Assembly (NCBI RefSeq): GCF_907164575.1
Contig: NZ_CAJQYY010000005.1
Coordinates: forward strand, 124,001-188,000
Length of the DNA stretch: 64,000 nt
Source of the DNA: Paraburkholderia gardini
Lineage (GTDB): Bacteria; Pseudomonadota; Gammaproteobacteria; Burkholderiales; Burkholderiaceae
Reading direction: 5' to 3'
Position 1 is the first letter of the stretch. Each line of letters begins with the position of its first letter. The position numbers and the translations under genes were made by a program. The notes beneath the pieces were generated by a model. It made no database searches and was not told where the DNA came from. It was given only the letters and a program-made list of their open reading frames with translations. Positions 63,933-64,000 of this stretch are shown here, piece by piece.

Positions 63933-64000
63933 ATGAAAATCTCAGAGCCAGGCCAGACCTTCGTCGCGCCGCCCAGGCGGCAGCCGTCGCATCGCTTCGC
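63933..64000 (+). CDS. Possible gene start at the right edge (partial)
   Basis: An ATG at 63933 opens a frame reading MKISEPGQTFVAPPRRQPSH to the window end. About 22 codons are visible, with no recognisable domain. No good Shine-Dalgarno is seen upstream (GCGGGACGC only). It may be the start of a gene continuing beyond the window. Confidence 0.3.
   Translation, partial: MKISEPGQTFVAPPRRQPSHRF

Overview
The window is high-GC, densely coded proteobacterial DNA. The protein families and gene orders (a fused double-length UvrA under an SOS box, an mprF-acvB pair, red-type RuBisCO, and XoxF with H4MPT genes in one block) point to a Burkholderiaceae member such as Paraburkholderia or Caballeronia. 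That assignment is inferred from gene content, not from a marker gene. I see no rRNA, tRNA, CRISPR array, insertion sequence or phage gene.

Positions 1-14.7 kb are ordinary chromosome. They hold part of a reductive pyrimidine-catabolism locus (preT-like subunit, amidohydrolase, divergent TetR regulator with a RutR-like operator), a small host-attachment-family protein, the mprF-acvB lipid operon, a fused tandem UvrA with a LexA box between its -35 and -10 elements, and a small EthD-family protein.

Positions 14.7-57.3 kb form one methylotrophy block. In order it has a quinoprotein accessory operon (two metallo-hydrolase-fold proteins, a SoxYZ-like carrier, a LysR regulator and an unknown secreted protein), then xoxJ, xoxG and xoxF. 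Next come genes for making and using tetrahydromethanopterin (carbinolamine dehydratase, mptG, mtdB, two ATP-grasp enzymes, mch, a CitG-like protein, fae, folB, a DmrX-like flavoprotein, a DHPS-like protein). A sigma-54 activator gene sits in the middle. A compact Calvin operon (cbbL-S-X-F-P-A plus a thioredoxin-like gene) is followed by a solitary 24-codon pqqA missed by length filters, methanofuran genes (mfnB, mfnE, mfnF, mfnD), fhcBADC, a cytochrome b561 and pqqBCDE. The inferred flow is methanol to formaldehyde by lanthanide-type XoxF with PQQ, capture by Fae, oxidation through MtdB, Mch and Fhc to formate, and CO2 fixation by RuBisCO. Formate dehydrogenase, mfnA and mfnC are not in the window.

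Positions 57.3-64 kb hold a NarL-type response regulator and histidine kinase, a TonB-dependent receptor with a strong 5' UTR hairpin, a PQQ-associated beta-propeller protein, a DUF2380-type protein, and the start of a possible gene at the right edge.

The most notable pattern is regulatory. Close matches to -24/-12 sigma-54 promoters sit before xoxF, the mtdB-mch operon, fae, pqqA, the mfnDFE operon and fhcBADC. The two divergent promoter regions also share GACACA / CACATACTGTG elements, including three GACACA copies exactly 22 bp apart. With the AcoR-type activator at 32360-34492, this suggests a single sigma-54 regulon for lanthanide-methanol metabolism.
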